DNA of 64,000 nucleotides, taken from positions 186,001-250,000 of the forward strand of contig JABCZH010000006.1 of the NCBI GenBank assembly GCA_013289795.1, given 5' to 3'. Both the position numbers and the translations under genes were made by a program. Every line of letters begins with the position of its first letter. The stretch's first letter is position 1. The notes beneath the pieces were generated by a model. That model did not search any database. It saw only the letters and a program-made list of their open reading frames with translations, and had not been told where the DNA came from. The stretch comes from Acidobacteriota bacterium. GTDB lineage: Bacteria; Acidobacteriota; Terriglobia; Terriglobales; Acidobacteriaceae. Positions 18,466 through 26,054 of the stretch are shown one piece after another.

Positions 18466-18601
18466 GGGCGTATTTCGCGTCACGCACAGACACAACTATA
18501 ACCTGCGTTAGCGACTACGCCAGAGCCTCTTCATTATGACAAGAAGCAGGGCAGCGCACAACCGAGGATTTTGCTCCGGTATCCAGAGTGACAAACACAA
18601 C

Positions 18602-19495
18602 CTAGGGTGCCGTGTGGTTGGCGAGCACTAGCACCAGCACCCCGACGATCAGACGGTAAATAGCGAAGGGGGCGAATCCGTGTTTGCGCACCCAGGCCAT
18701 GAACCAGGCGACCGACCCGTAAGCAACCAGGAACGAAACCACGAAGCCAATGGCCAGGACCTGCCAGCCGTGGGAGTCGATCTGGGAGACCCCAATCGGA
18801 TTCGCTCCCTTGCCATGCAGCGACTTCAGCAGGTCATAGCAGGTGGCCACGACCATGGTGGGAATCGATAGGAAAAAAGAAAACTCCAGCGCGGCTGCCC
18901 TGGACATCCCTGCCAACTGACCCGCCGCGATCGTGGACATGGAGCGCGATGTTCCGGGAAACACCGCCGAAAGAATTTGGCAGGCGCCAATCCAGACTGC
19001 CTGGCCTAAGCTCATGGTCTCCATTGCCCAAGTATGAATGCGGCCGTTCGAGACTTTTGGGCCAGCGGCCTCCGACCTGGCATTGAGGGCATCAATCAAC
19101 CACATAACGACTCCACCGACGAACAGCGATGTGCCGATGATGTAGAGGCTCTCCAGGTGTTTGCCGATGATCTTGGTCAGCAGAAACGCCGGGATGGCCG
19201 TGACCACGAAGGCCACTATCGTCAGGCCGAGGGGATGGGTCAGCGGGGTGCGATCACCGCGTTCGCCCTTCGGAAAGGTGGAAAGCAATCTGCCGATCCG
19301 CTCGCGGAAATACACCGGCAGACAGAGGATTGCTCCCAACTGGATGACGATGGTGTACATTTTCCAATAACCATCGCCCAGGCTGATGTGGAACAGCGCT
19401 TCGGCAACGCGCAGGTGGGCGGTAGAGCTGACGGGCAGGAATTCAGTAAGGCCTTCGATGATTCCCAACACTACAGAGAGCAGGTAGTCGTTCAA
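18602..19495 (-). CDS. uppP: Undecaprenyl-diphosphatase UppP (BacA)
   Basis: 297 residues, polytopic. The active-site motifs are E-G-L-T-E-F-L-P-V-S-S-T-A-H-L at 14-28 and P-G-T-S-R-S at 180-185. The enzyme dephosphorylates undecaprenyl diphosphate to recycle the lipid carrier for peptidoglycan and other polymers. The TTG start is supported by GGAGGA 4 nt upstream. An insert at about 135-160 (SEAAGPKVSNGRIHTW) lengthens the family's usual 270 residues slightly. Confidence 0.96.
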   Translation of the reverse strand: MNDYLLSVVLGIIEGLTEFLPVSSTAHLRVAEALFHISLGDGYWKMYTIVIQLGAILCLPVYFRERIGRLLSTFPKGERGDRTPLTHPLGLTIVAFVVTAIPAFLLTKIIGKHLESLYIIGTSLFVGGVVMWLIDALNARSEAAGPKVSNGRIHTWAMETMSLGQAVWIGACQILSAVFPGTSRSMSTIAAGQLAGMSRAAALEFSFFLSIPTMVVATCYDLLKSLHGKGANPIGVSQIDSHGWQVLAIGFVVSFLVAYGSVAWFMAWVRKHGFAPFAIYRLIVGVLVLVLANHTAP

Positions 19496-19585
19496 GGTTC
19501 CTCCAACAGGTTAAAGTATCGCAGAAGTTGGTACGGTTGAGGCTAGCAGCGTTGGTTACAGGTTGGGCGTCTGGGCGGTCCGGAG

Positions 19586-20509
19586 CTACTCTTCTGCGTT
19601 GCCGTACGTCGGCACGCCTTGTTGAATGAGATAGAGCAACCGCTGGGCGCGGGCGGCCCAGTCGCCCTGCGATGCCTGCGAAGCTCTTTCTGCAAGTGCG
19701 ACTGCTTTCGCCCGGGACTCCTCGGATTTCTTAGGTTGGCCTTCAGTCTTGTAGATCTCGATGAGCGCGGAATGCCTCCACGCAGCGTCGTAGAGAGCCT
19801 CGGCCACCGCCGGCGAGTTCGGGCGCTCTTTGGCGTATTTTTCGTACATCTCAGCTTCTTTCTCGGGACACTTCGAAGCACCCTGCCAATCACCGCACAG
19901 CTTGTTCTCGATCAAATGAAAGACCGCGAGGTCCGCCCACTTGGTTCCGGAAAACTTCTTTTTGACTTCGGTGAAGTAGTCTTCGTTCATGCCTTCGCGC
20001 AGGAAGGCTTCTTTTTCATGGGCTGATGGGCGGGACATCACGTCGGCCCTTTCGATTTGCCAGCGAATGTCGGCGGAACGGTACATGGCTTCTCCGGCGA
20101 TCGGCGAAGTAGGGAAGAGTTGGGAAACTTCATAGTAGAGGCGGAGGGCGTCCTGAGCGGCGCCGCGGCGGCCGTGCCGTTGACTGGCCTGGTCTTCGGA
20201 GTCCACTGCCTCGCCGAAAAGAATCCTATCGCCGTTCGGAGTAGACGATTGCACTACGCCTTTTTGGAGGATCCATCCGGTGACAACGCGCTCTTCTGTG
20301 AGTTGAGCCTCGACGTTGATCCAGTCCCGGCTGGCCTGAATGACGACCACCTCGCGGCCGCGTTCGACCTCGGCCAGCTTGGCGGAGGTGGCGTCGGGAG
20401 AGACGTAGATGGTGGCCACGCGCATCATGGCCCCGCGGATGACGGCGGCGGCGGGCAGCGCGCTGGCGAAGAGCAGGATCAGAGAGGCAACTGTGGAGTT
20501 AAGTTTCAT
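19586..20509 (-). CDS. Exported SH3-like / TPR-like protein
   Basis: 307 residues. Signal peptide at 1-22 (ASLILLFASALPAAA). Residues about 28-90 resemble a bacterial SH3 domain (VATIYVSPDATSAKLAEVERGREVVVIQASRDWINVE). The rest is helical with tetratricopeptide-like pairs (LRLYYEVSQLFPTSPIAGEAMYRSADI; AEMYEKYAKERPNSPAVAEALYDAAW), similar to BamD/YbgF-type outer-membrane assembly proteins. Likely a periplasmic scaffold or cell-wall-associated protein. Two cysteines (CGDW, KCPEK) lie in the middle. It sits between ilvA-like and uppP genes on the same strand. Confidence 0.75.
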   Translation of the reverse strand: MKLNSTVASLILLFASALPAAAVIRGAMMRVATIYVSPDATSAKLAEVERGREVVVIQASRDWINVEAQLTEERVVTGWILQKGVVQSSTPNGDRILFGEAVDSEDQASQRHGRRGAAQDALRLYYEVSQLFPTSPIAGEAMYRSADIRWQIERADVMSRPSAHEKEAFLREGMNEDYFTEVKKKFSGTKWADLAVFHLIENKLCGDWQGASKCPEKEAEMYEKYAKERPNSPAVAEALYDAAWRHSALIEIYKTEGQPKKSEESRAKAVALAERASQASQGDWAARAQRLLYLIQQGVPTYGNAEE

Positions 20510-20543
20510 ATTTCTAAGAACTGAGACCTAGCGAGCTACGTCT

Positions 20544-21527
20544 CTACGTTTGCACCGTGGTCGGTTGTATGAGTTCTTCCAGCATTTGTGGGTCGATGTT
20601 GCCGCCGCTGATTACTGCGACATGCACTCGTGCTTTGGGCAATTGCTCACGGTGAAACAGGAACCCAGCTGCTGCAACTGCACCGCTGGGCTCCGCCACC
20701 GTTTTCGGATTCGCCGCCAAAAGCCGCACCGCTTGCCGGATCTCGACCTCGCTAACAGTTATGATGTCGTCCACGTACTTTCGGATGTGTTCGAAATTGA
20801 TGGGGCCGATGCTTTGGCTACGGAGTCCGTCGGCGATGGTGCGGGTGGCGTCGTCGGCGGAGGATTCAGTAATCTTCCCCGCACGAAAGCTGGCCTGCGC
20901 GTCGGCTGCGAGTTCAGGTTCGACTCCGATGAGGTTGACGGACGGCTTGCTGAGCTTGATGGCGGTGGCAATGCCGCTGATCATGCCTCCGCCGCCTACG
21001 GGGACGAGAATGGTCTCGACGTTTGGCAAGTCTTCGAGGATTTCCAGGCCTATGGTGCCTTGTCCGGCGATGATTTTCTCGTCGTTGAAGGGGGGAATGA
21101 TGGCATAGCCGTGGCGCTCGGCGAGTTCTTCAGCGCGCTGCTGCCGTTCCAGGCTACCCGGGCCGACCAGGATAATCTCGGCACCCAAAGCTTTGGTAGC
21201 TTCGCGCTTAATGGCAGGAATATTACTGGGCATGACGACGACGGCCTTGGCACGCATAGCGCGGGCCGCATAGGCAACGCCCTGGCCATGATTACCGCTG
21301 GAATAAGTGATGACTCCGCGAGCTCGTTCGTCCGGAGTGAGTGAGGCGATCTTGTTGTACGCTCCGCGCAGCTTGAAAGCGCCGATGGGTTGCAGGTTCT
21401 CCGGCTTGAGGAAGAGTCTGCGGTCGTCAGATGCGAGTTGAGGGATATGACACTCGATGAGCTGAGTGTGGAGAGCCACGCCTCGGAGGCGGGCTTGAGC
21501 TCCGCGGATGTCAGAAAGGGTGACCAT
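20544..21527 (-). CDS. Threonine dehydratase / serine-threonine racemase family
   Basis: 327 residues from ATG 21527. A fold-type II PLP enzyme: PLP lysine in GAFKLRGA (K52), phosphate-binding S-S-G-N-H-G-Q-G (about 76-83), and a glycine-rich P-V-G-G-G-G-M loop that binds the cofactor phosphate. There is no C-terminal ACT domain, so this is the short catabolic/biodegradative type rather than feedback-inhibited IlvA; serine racemases look the same. The start is chosen because a -10-like TAGATT sits 7 nt upstream and the alternative TTG lies inside it. Confidence 0.88.
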   Translation of the reverse strand: MVTLSDIRGAQARLRGVALHTQLIECHIPQLASDDRRLFLKPENLQPIGAFKLRGAYNKIASLTPDERARGVITYSSGNHGQGVAYAARAMRAKAVVVMPSNIPAIKREATKALGAEIILVGPGSLERQQRAEELAERHGYAIIPPFNDEKIIAGQGTIGLEILEDLPNVETILVPVGGGGMISGIATAIKLSKPSVNLIGVEPELAADAQASFRAGKITESSADDATRTIADGLRSQSIGPINFEHIRKYVDDIITVSEVEIRQAVRLLAANPKTVAEPSGAVAAAGFLFHREQLPKARVHVAVISGGNIDPQMLEELIQPTTVQT

Positions 21528-21534
21528 GGTGACC

Positions 21535-21540
21535 AATCTA
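21535..21540 (-). promoter_or_regulatory. -10-like element (TAGATT) of the threonine dehydratase gene
   Basis: On the minus strand TAGATT ends 7 nt before ATG 21527, with no Shine-Dalgarno. A leaderless transcript is inferred. It is divergent from the vapBC promoter. Confidence 0.4.
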
Positions 21541-21575
21541 GGGTACAGCCCGTCCGCTAATGGGCCAAATAAGTA

Positions 21576-21612
21576 TTGACATCATGATGCACGTTATGTA
21601 GCATCATGATGT
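21576..21612 (+). promoter_or_regulatory. vapBC promoter embedded in an autoregulatory operator
   Basis: -35 TTGACA (21576-21581), 17-nt spacer, -10 TAGCAT (21599-21604), 6 nt before the GTG start of vapB. Two 12-bp arms, ACATCATGATGC (21579-21590) and GCATCATGATGT (21601-21612), form a perfect inverted repeat. Each contains the 10-bp palindrome CATCATGATG, centres 22 bp (two helical turns) apart. They overlap the -35, the -10 and the start codon, as expected for repression by the VapB-VapC complex. Confidence 0.85.
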
Positions 21613-21850
21613 GCGAACCACGCTTACTCTTGACGACGATGTCGCCAAGTTGCTCGAGAAAGAACACCGGCGCTCGGGAAGCTCGTTCAAGCAGGTTGTC
21701 AATCATTATCTGCGTCTCGGCCTGACCACCAAGCAGCCGGCCAGGAAACCCTTCAAAGTTAAGCCTTGGAACCTGCAGGCTCCTCCGGGGCAAAGCTTCG
21801 ACAAAGTCGAGGAGCTAATTGAGTTTCTGGAAGGGCCCTACCATCGGTGA
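21611..21850 (+). CDS. vapB: VapB-type antitoxin
   Basis: 79 residues, GTG start. The N-terminal 40 residues (RTTLTLDDDVAKLLEKEHRRSG, FKQVVNHYLRLGL) have the beta-strand plus two-helix pattern of a ribbon-helix-helix DNA-binding domain. The C-terminal half (KPFKVKPWNLQAPPGQ, EELIEFLEG) is the likely toxin-wrapping tail. Its frame overlaps vapC by 4 bases (GTGA), so the two are translationally coupled. No Shine-Dalgarno is present: the promoter abuts the start codon, so the mRNA is probably leaderless. The first base pairs of the gene are part of the operator, which binds antitoxin. Confidence 0.88.
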   Translation: MRTTLTLDDDVAKLLEKEHRRSGSSFKQVVNHYLRLGLTTKQPARKPFKVKPWNLQAPPGQSFDKVEELIEFLEGPYHR

Positions 21851-22272
21851 TCGTTCTCGACGCAAACATCCTTTTCTATAGCTACTCGGCCGGATCGCCG
21901 GAGCACGAGAAAGCTCGGGCGTGTGTAGAGGACCTTTTCTCCGGGACCGAGTCGGTCGGCTTGCCATGGCAAACGATTACGGCCTTTCTGAGAATCAGCA
22001 CGAACACCCGGCTGCCCGGCGCTCGACCCGCCACGGAGGCGGCGCGTGAAGTCCAGGGTTGGCTCGAACAGCCCAACGTACGGATTCTGTCGCCGGGCGA
22101 CGATCATTGGCGCACGCTCCGACAGACGATGTTTGAAGGCCAGGCGTATGGTCCGTTGGTGAGTGATGCGCAGATCGCTGCGCTTACGATCGAAAACGGA
22201 GCGGTGCTCTACTCTTCCGATCGCGATTTTGCCCGCTTTCCGGGTTTGCGTTGGGCGAACCCGCTTACCTAA
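21847..22272 (+). CDS. vapC: VapC-type PIN-domain ribonuclease toxin
   Basis: 141 residues, the family length. PIN acidic residues visible: D5 (VLDAN), D107 (VSDAQ), D125 and D127 (SSDRDF). The usual glutamate in the second helix is absent: the segment is W-Q-T-I-T-A-F-L-R. This variant occurs in the subfamily represented by many mycobacterial VapCs, so it need not mean inactivity. The C-terminus FARFPGLRWANPL is also typical of that subfamily. It would cleave tRNA or rRNA when the antitoxin is degraded. GTG start overlaps the vapB stop. Confidence 0.9.
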   Translation: MIVLDANILFYSYSAGSPEHEKARACVEDLFSGTESVGLPWQTITAFLRISTNTRLPGARPATEAAREVQGWLEQPNVRILSPGDDHWRTLRQTMFEGQAYGPLVSDAQIAALTIENGAVLYSSDRDFARFPGLRWANPLT

Positions 22273-22358
22273 CCGAGGCCTGATCCTCACACGCTTCGTT
22301 GTACTTACCACGTACCGCCGGAGGATAATAGCAGCGATATTGCTCCGTTCCTATCGAG

Positions 22359-22685
22359 CTACTGGTAGCTTTCTGGGTTCGCAGACTCACAGAAGGGTTC
22401 GAGCAAACCGGCGATGTCAGCGCATCCCTCGTCATTCAGAACGAGTTTGAATTTCGAAGGTCGTACCTCAATGATGCCCCGGCAGCGTTCGTCTAGATAC
22501 AGCTCCAGTTCGCATCCATCGACCGGTTCGATCCAAGGTTGCGCGTGGAGAGGGGCATTTGCTCGCGTGCCGACCGCGAGGGACTTGATGAGATCCCTCA
22601 GCTGACAGACCGAGGACTGGTCGAAAGCGTAAAGCCGAATCAGGGGACAATCCGTGGAGCCGTCGGCAAGGAATTCGAGCTTCAC
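22359..22685 (-). CDS. Hypothetical protein coupled to RNase J
   Basis: 108 residues. GTG start lies 4 nt after the RNase J stop codon, with a GGAG core directly before it, so translation is probably coupled. The sequence is acidic with alternating charged and hydrophobic residues (KLEFLADGSTDCPLIRLYAF, ELELYLDERCRGIIEV) and no membrane segment or signal. The last third (VLNDEGCADIAGLLEP) looks helical. I recognise no family. The position suggests an accessory role linked to RNA turnover, but this is inference from context only. Confidence 0.6.
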   Translation of the reverse strand: MKLEFLADGSTDCPLIRLYAFDQSSVCQLRDLIKSLAVGTRANAPLHAQPWIEPVDGCELELYLDERCRGIIEVRPSKFKLVLNDEGCADIAGLLEPFCESANPESYQ

Positions 22686-22689
22686 TCCG

Positions 22690-24354
22690 TCAGATCTCCA
22701 GTATCACCGGCATGATCAGCGGGCGTTTCTGCGTTTGCTTGGAGATGTAACGTTTCAAGTCGGCGCGAATCTTTTCTTTGATCACGCCGTAGTCGGCCTT
22801 TTCTTCGTTGCTTGAAACCTCGAGCGTCTGCATGACCAATTGGCGGGCGCCTTCGACGAAGCCGTCTTCTCCCGGCTCAAAGCCGCGAGTCACGATCTCC
22901 GGGGAGGTTTCGACCCGGCCTGTGAGTTTATTGATGGCGATGATGGGCAGAACGATACCGTCTTCGCTGAGGTGACGGCGGTCTTTGATGATGAGATCTT
23001 CGACTACATCGGTTCGCGAGCCAGAGTCGATGCAGACGCGACCCACGTTCACGCGGCCTGCCTTGCGTGCGCCCAGTTCGTCGAATTCGAGAATGTCGCC
23101 GCTCTCGATCAGCATGACGTTGCCGACGGAGCCGTGCATGGCGGCTGCCATCTCGGCGTGCAACTTCAGTTGGCGGTACTCGCCGTGAATCGGGATGAAA
23201 TATTTGGGCTTCACAAGGCTGATGATCAGCTTGAGTTCCTCCTGGCTGGCGTGGCCGCTGACGTGGATGGGCGGGAATGATCCGTCGTCGTAGATGACGT
23301 GCGCCTGGCGGCGGAACAGGTGATCGATCATGCGATAAATAGCCTTTTCATTTCCCGGAATAATCCGGGAAGAAAGCACTACGGTGTCGCCTTTTTCGAT
23401 TTTCGCGTGCTTATGATTATCTACTGCGGCGCGCGACAGGGCCGACATGGGTTCGCCCTGGGTGCCGCTGATCAGAATGCAGATCTTCTCCGGCGGGTAG
23501 TTCTTCATCTCGCCGGGATGGACGAGCAGGCCCTCAGGGATTTCGATGTAGCCGAGGTCTTCGGCGATTTCAGCCGAACTGTTCATGGAGCGTCCGACGA
23601 AAACGACCTTTCGCCCGTGCTGCCAGGCCAACTCCACGGCGAGTTTGATGCGGTGGATGGAAGACGAAAAGCAAGAGATGAAAAGGCGCCGCTCGGTGCG
23701 GGCAAAGACCTCGTCAAACTTGCGGCGCACGGCCCGTTCGCTGGGAGTGTAGCCCTTCCGTTCAACGTTGGTGGAATCCTGAAACAGCGCCAGCACACCT
23801 TCTTTGCCGTACTCAGCGAAAGCGTGGAGATCGAAAAGCCGGTTATCGGTGGGAGTGGCGTCAACCTTAAAGTCACCAGTGTGAATGATGACGCCGAGCG
23901 GAGTATGAATGGCCAGCGCGACGCAATCGACCAGGCTGTGAGTCACGGGGATGGGATGGATGGTGAACGGACCAAGTTTGAAGCGCTCTCCGGGCTTAAT
24001 CTCGTTCAGGTCGGCATCGTCGAGAAGGCCATGCTCGTCGAGCTTGTCTTCGACGTAGGCGAGCGTGAACTCGGTGCCCCAGACCGGCACGTTTAGCTCG
24101 GAGAGCATCCACGGCAACGCTCCGATGTGATCCTCGTGGCCGTGGGTAAGGATGATGGCGCGCACCCGCTGGCGGTTTTCGGTGAGGTAAGAAATGTCGG
24201 GCACGACAATATCGACGCCCAGGAGCTCGGCTTCGGGGAACATGAGGCCGGCGTCGATGACGATAATATCGTCGCCCCAGCGGACGGCCATGCAGTTCAT
24301 TCCAAATTCGCCGAGCCCGCCCAGGGGCACAATATGCAGTTTTCCAGTTGGCAT
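22690..24354 (-). CDS. rnj: Ribonuclease J
   Basis: 554 residues. Metallo-beta-lactamase domain with the zinc motif H-G-H-E-D-H at 71-76, further ligands in VTHSLVDC and HTGDFKVD, and a beta-CASP insert (ALFQDSTN, FVGRSMNSSAEIAEDLG, ISGTQGEP). The late S-G-H-A-S-Q-E-E-L and PIHGEYRQL segments complete the active site. A C-terminal domain of about 100 residues follows. RNase J has 5'-to-3' exonuclease and endonuclease activity and matures and degrades RNA. A 108-residue gene follows at 4 nt. Confidence 0.97.
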   Translation of the reverse strand: MPTGKLHIVPLGGLGEFGMNCMAVRWGDDIIVIDAGLMFPEAELLGVDIVVPDISYLTENRQRVRAIILTHGHEDHIGALPWMLSELNVPVWGTEFTLAYVEDKLDEHGLLDDADLNEIKPGERFKLGPFTIHPIPVTHSLVDCVALAIHTPLGVIIHTGDFKVDATPTDNRLFDLHAFAEYGKEGVLALFQDSTNVERKGYTPSERAVRRKFDEVFARTERRLFISCFSSSIHRIKLAVELAWQHGRKVVFVGRSMNSSAEIAEDLGYIEIPEGLLVHPGEMKNYPPEKICILISGTQGEPMSALSRAAVDNHKHAKIEKGDTVVLSSRIIPGNEKAIYRMIDHLFRRQAHVIYDDGSFPPIHVSGHASQEELKLIISLVKPKYFIPIHGEYRQLKLHAEMAAAMHGSVGNVMLIESGDILEFDELGARKAGRVNVGRVCIDSGSRTDVVEDLIIKDRRHLSEDGIVLPIIAINKLTGRVETSPEIVTRGFEPGEDGFVEGARQLVMQTLEVSSNEEKADYGVIKEKIRADLKRYISKQTQKRPLIMPVILEI

Positions 24355-24445
24355 GTGGGATCAATTGATGCTAGCACAGGTGGTAGTAGTGAGTAGCTGG
24401 TAGCGCGTGGCGAGATCGGGGGTAACTTCCCAGAAGCGTGTGGTC

Positions 24446-24454
24446 TGCGATAAT
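24446..24454 (+). promoter_or_regulatory. Extended -10 element (TGCGATAAT) of the EcsC-family gene
   Basis: TG, one base, then GATAAT (24449-24454), ending 8 nt before ATG 24463, with no Shine-Dalgarno. Start of transcription is expected at or within two bases of the ATG. Confidence 0.5.
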
Positions 24455-24462
24455 TGCAATAG

Positions 24463-25137
24463 ATGGCTGGAAAGGTCCAACAATCGTGGCTGCGCAGGCG
24501 GGCGGAAGCGGGTTTGCGCCGCGGTTTCACGCGCGCGTATCAGACGATAACGGTCGATCCCGGAAAATTTTTGCTACAGATTCGGGCGGCTTATGGTTTA
24601 CCGGTGAGCAGTTTTCAGGGGCTCTACACGGTCGAGGTGGGACTGCTGGACGATATGGCCGAGCGAATCATAGCGGGCGGGATGAAGATGGCCGCGGTCG
24701 AGGGCGCAGGACTTGGCCTCGGTGGGATCGTGACCATGGTGCCGGACCTGAGCATTCTGGCAGCAATTACGCTGCGGATGATTCAGAAACTCAGTCTGGT
24801 TTATGGGTTCGAATACAGCACCGACGATGAGATGGCGGAGCTTTGGATTGCCGCGGCCAGCGCTGCCGGAGTGGACATCAGCAGAGAAATCCTGGAGAAG
24901 GAAGTGGTGAATCGCTTTGTGCCGAAAGTGATTCAACGGATCGCCGCACAAGCGAGTGCCGAGGCGGTGGAGAAGTGGTCGGGACGGCTGATTCCGTTTG
25001 TCAGTTCAGTGATCGGCGCAGGGCTGAATTATTACTTTGTGCGTACATGGGGTGAGCGGGCGAGAAAACATTTTCGGGAGCGGCATTTGGCGATGCGGGC
25101 GAGGATGCTTGTGCAACAGCAATCGCTGCCGTCGTAG
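24463..25137 (+). CDS. EcsC family protein
   Basis: 224 residues. It has the EcsC core: amphipathic and hydrophobic helices with glycine-rich turns (AAVEGAGLGLGGIVTMVPDLSILAAITLRMIQKLSLVYGF) and a second hydrophobic stretch (RLIPFVSSVIGAGLNYYFV). The ends are strongly basic (WLRRRAEAGLRRGFTR; RARKHFRERHLAMRARM), consistent with membrane-surface association. EcsC-type proteins accompany ABC exporters in some bacteria, but their biochemical role is not known. Stops convergently with dapD, 3 bases apart. Confidence 0.8.
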   Translation: MAGKVQQSWLRRRAEAGLRRGFTRAYQTITVDPGKFLLQIRAAYGLPVSSFQGLYTVEVGLLDDMAERIIAGGMKMAAVEGAGLGLGGIVTMVPDLSILAAITLRMIQKLSLVYGFEYSTDDEMAELWIAAASAAGVDISREILEKEVVNRFVPKVIQRIAAQASAEAVEKWSGRLIPFVSSVIGAGLNYYFVRTWGERARKHFRERHLAMRARMLVQQQSLPS

Positions 25138-25140
25138 CCT

Positions 25141-25974
25141 CTAGCGCAACCAGTTTTCCAGTTCGATCCGGTGATCAGTTTTTTCGTCGCGGTACTTCAC
25201 GATGACCGGCGTGTACAGCGACAAGTTCCATCCAGCGGGAGCGCCTTTCTTTACCGCCCGCGATCCGGGCACGACTACGGCATTTTCCGGAACTTCAAGC
25301 GGCGAGTCTTCGTTCGCTTTGTAGACTTCTCCGCGGACCAGATCATAGAGTGGGGTCGAGCGGGTGAGGATCGTTCCGGCTCCGAGCACTGCCCTCGCAC
25401 GTACCACCGTGCCTTCATAGACGCCACAATTGCCGCCGATCAGGACATCGTCTTCGACGATGACCGGAGCGGCGTTGACCGGCTCGAGGACTCCACCAAT
25501 CTGAGCGGCAGCGCTGAGGTGAACCCGTTTGCCGATCTGCGCACATGAGCCGACCAGCGCGTGCGAATCCACGAGAGCGCCTTCGTCGATGTAAGCGCCG
25601 ACGTTGATGAACATGGGCGGCATGCAGATCACGCCCGGCGCCACGTAGGACCCGACACGGATGGAAGATCCTCCGGGCACGATGCGGACGCGATCGGCGA
25701 CGGTGAAGTGGCGGGCAGGGAAGGTGTCTTTATCGACAAATGAGAGCGTGGAGCCGTCGTCCATTTGGCTGAGTTCGCCGAGGCGAAAACCGAGCAGAAT
25801 ACCCTGTTTGACCCAGACGTTGACCACCCACTTCCCGTTGATCTTTTCAGCCGCGCGAATCTTGCCCTGGGTTAGTTGGTCGCGGAAGTCGAGAAAGATC
25901 CTTCGCGCTTCGGGATTGCTCTCGACTTCACCGAGGGAGGAGAGACGCTCGATGGTGGATTTTAGGGAGGGCAT
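25141..25974 (-). CDS. dapD: Tetrahydrodipicolinate N-succinyltransferase (DapD)
   Basis: 277 residues from ATG 25974. Left-handed beta-helix hexapeptide repeats fill about 100-230 ([54 protein letters not shown]). It transfers succinyl from succinyl-CoA to tetrahydrodipicolinate in the succinylase branch of lysine and diaminopimelate synthesis. It is the last gene of the asd-lysC-dapB-dapA-dapD run but also has its own -10-like TATACT 9 nt before the ATG, which decides the start against an upstream TTG. The later steps (dapC, dapE, dapF) are not in the window. Confidence 0.94.
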   Translation of the reverse strand: MPSLKSTIERLSSLGEVESNPEARRIFLDFRDQLTQGKIRAAEKINGKWVVNVWVKQGILLGFRLGELSQMDDGSTLSFVDKDTFPARHFTVADRVRIVPGGSSIRVGSYVAPGVICMPPMFINVGAYIDEGALVDSHALVGSCAQIGKRVHLSAAAQIGGVLEPVNAAPVIVEDDVLIGGNCGVYEGTVVRARAVLGAGTILTRSTPLYDLVRGEVYKANEDSPLEVPENAVVVPGSRAVKKGAPAGWNLSLYTPVIVKYRDEKTDHRIELENWLR

Positions 25975-25983
25975 GAAGGCAGA

Positions 25984-25989
25984 AGTATA
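25984..25989 (-). promoter_or_regulatory. -10-like element (TATACT) of dapD
   Basis: On the minus strand TATACT ends 9 nt before ATG 25974; no Shine-Dalgarno lies between. It would give dapD an internal, leaderless transcript in addition to operon read-through. Confidence 0.4.
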
Positions 25990-26013
25990 CAAGAGCCGCG
26001 TACTGAAACCTTA

Positions 26014-26046
26014 ACCACAGAGGGCACAGAGGGTCACAGAAATTCA
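26014..26046. repeat. Intergenic short-period repeat (ACCACAGAGGGCACAGAG type)
   Basis: Three imperfect copies of a 10-11 nt unit ending in CACAGA, in the gap between dapD and dapA. Related arrays lie at 27923 and 46303. Confidence 0.7.
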
Positions 26047-26054
26047 CGCTCGAC

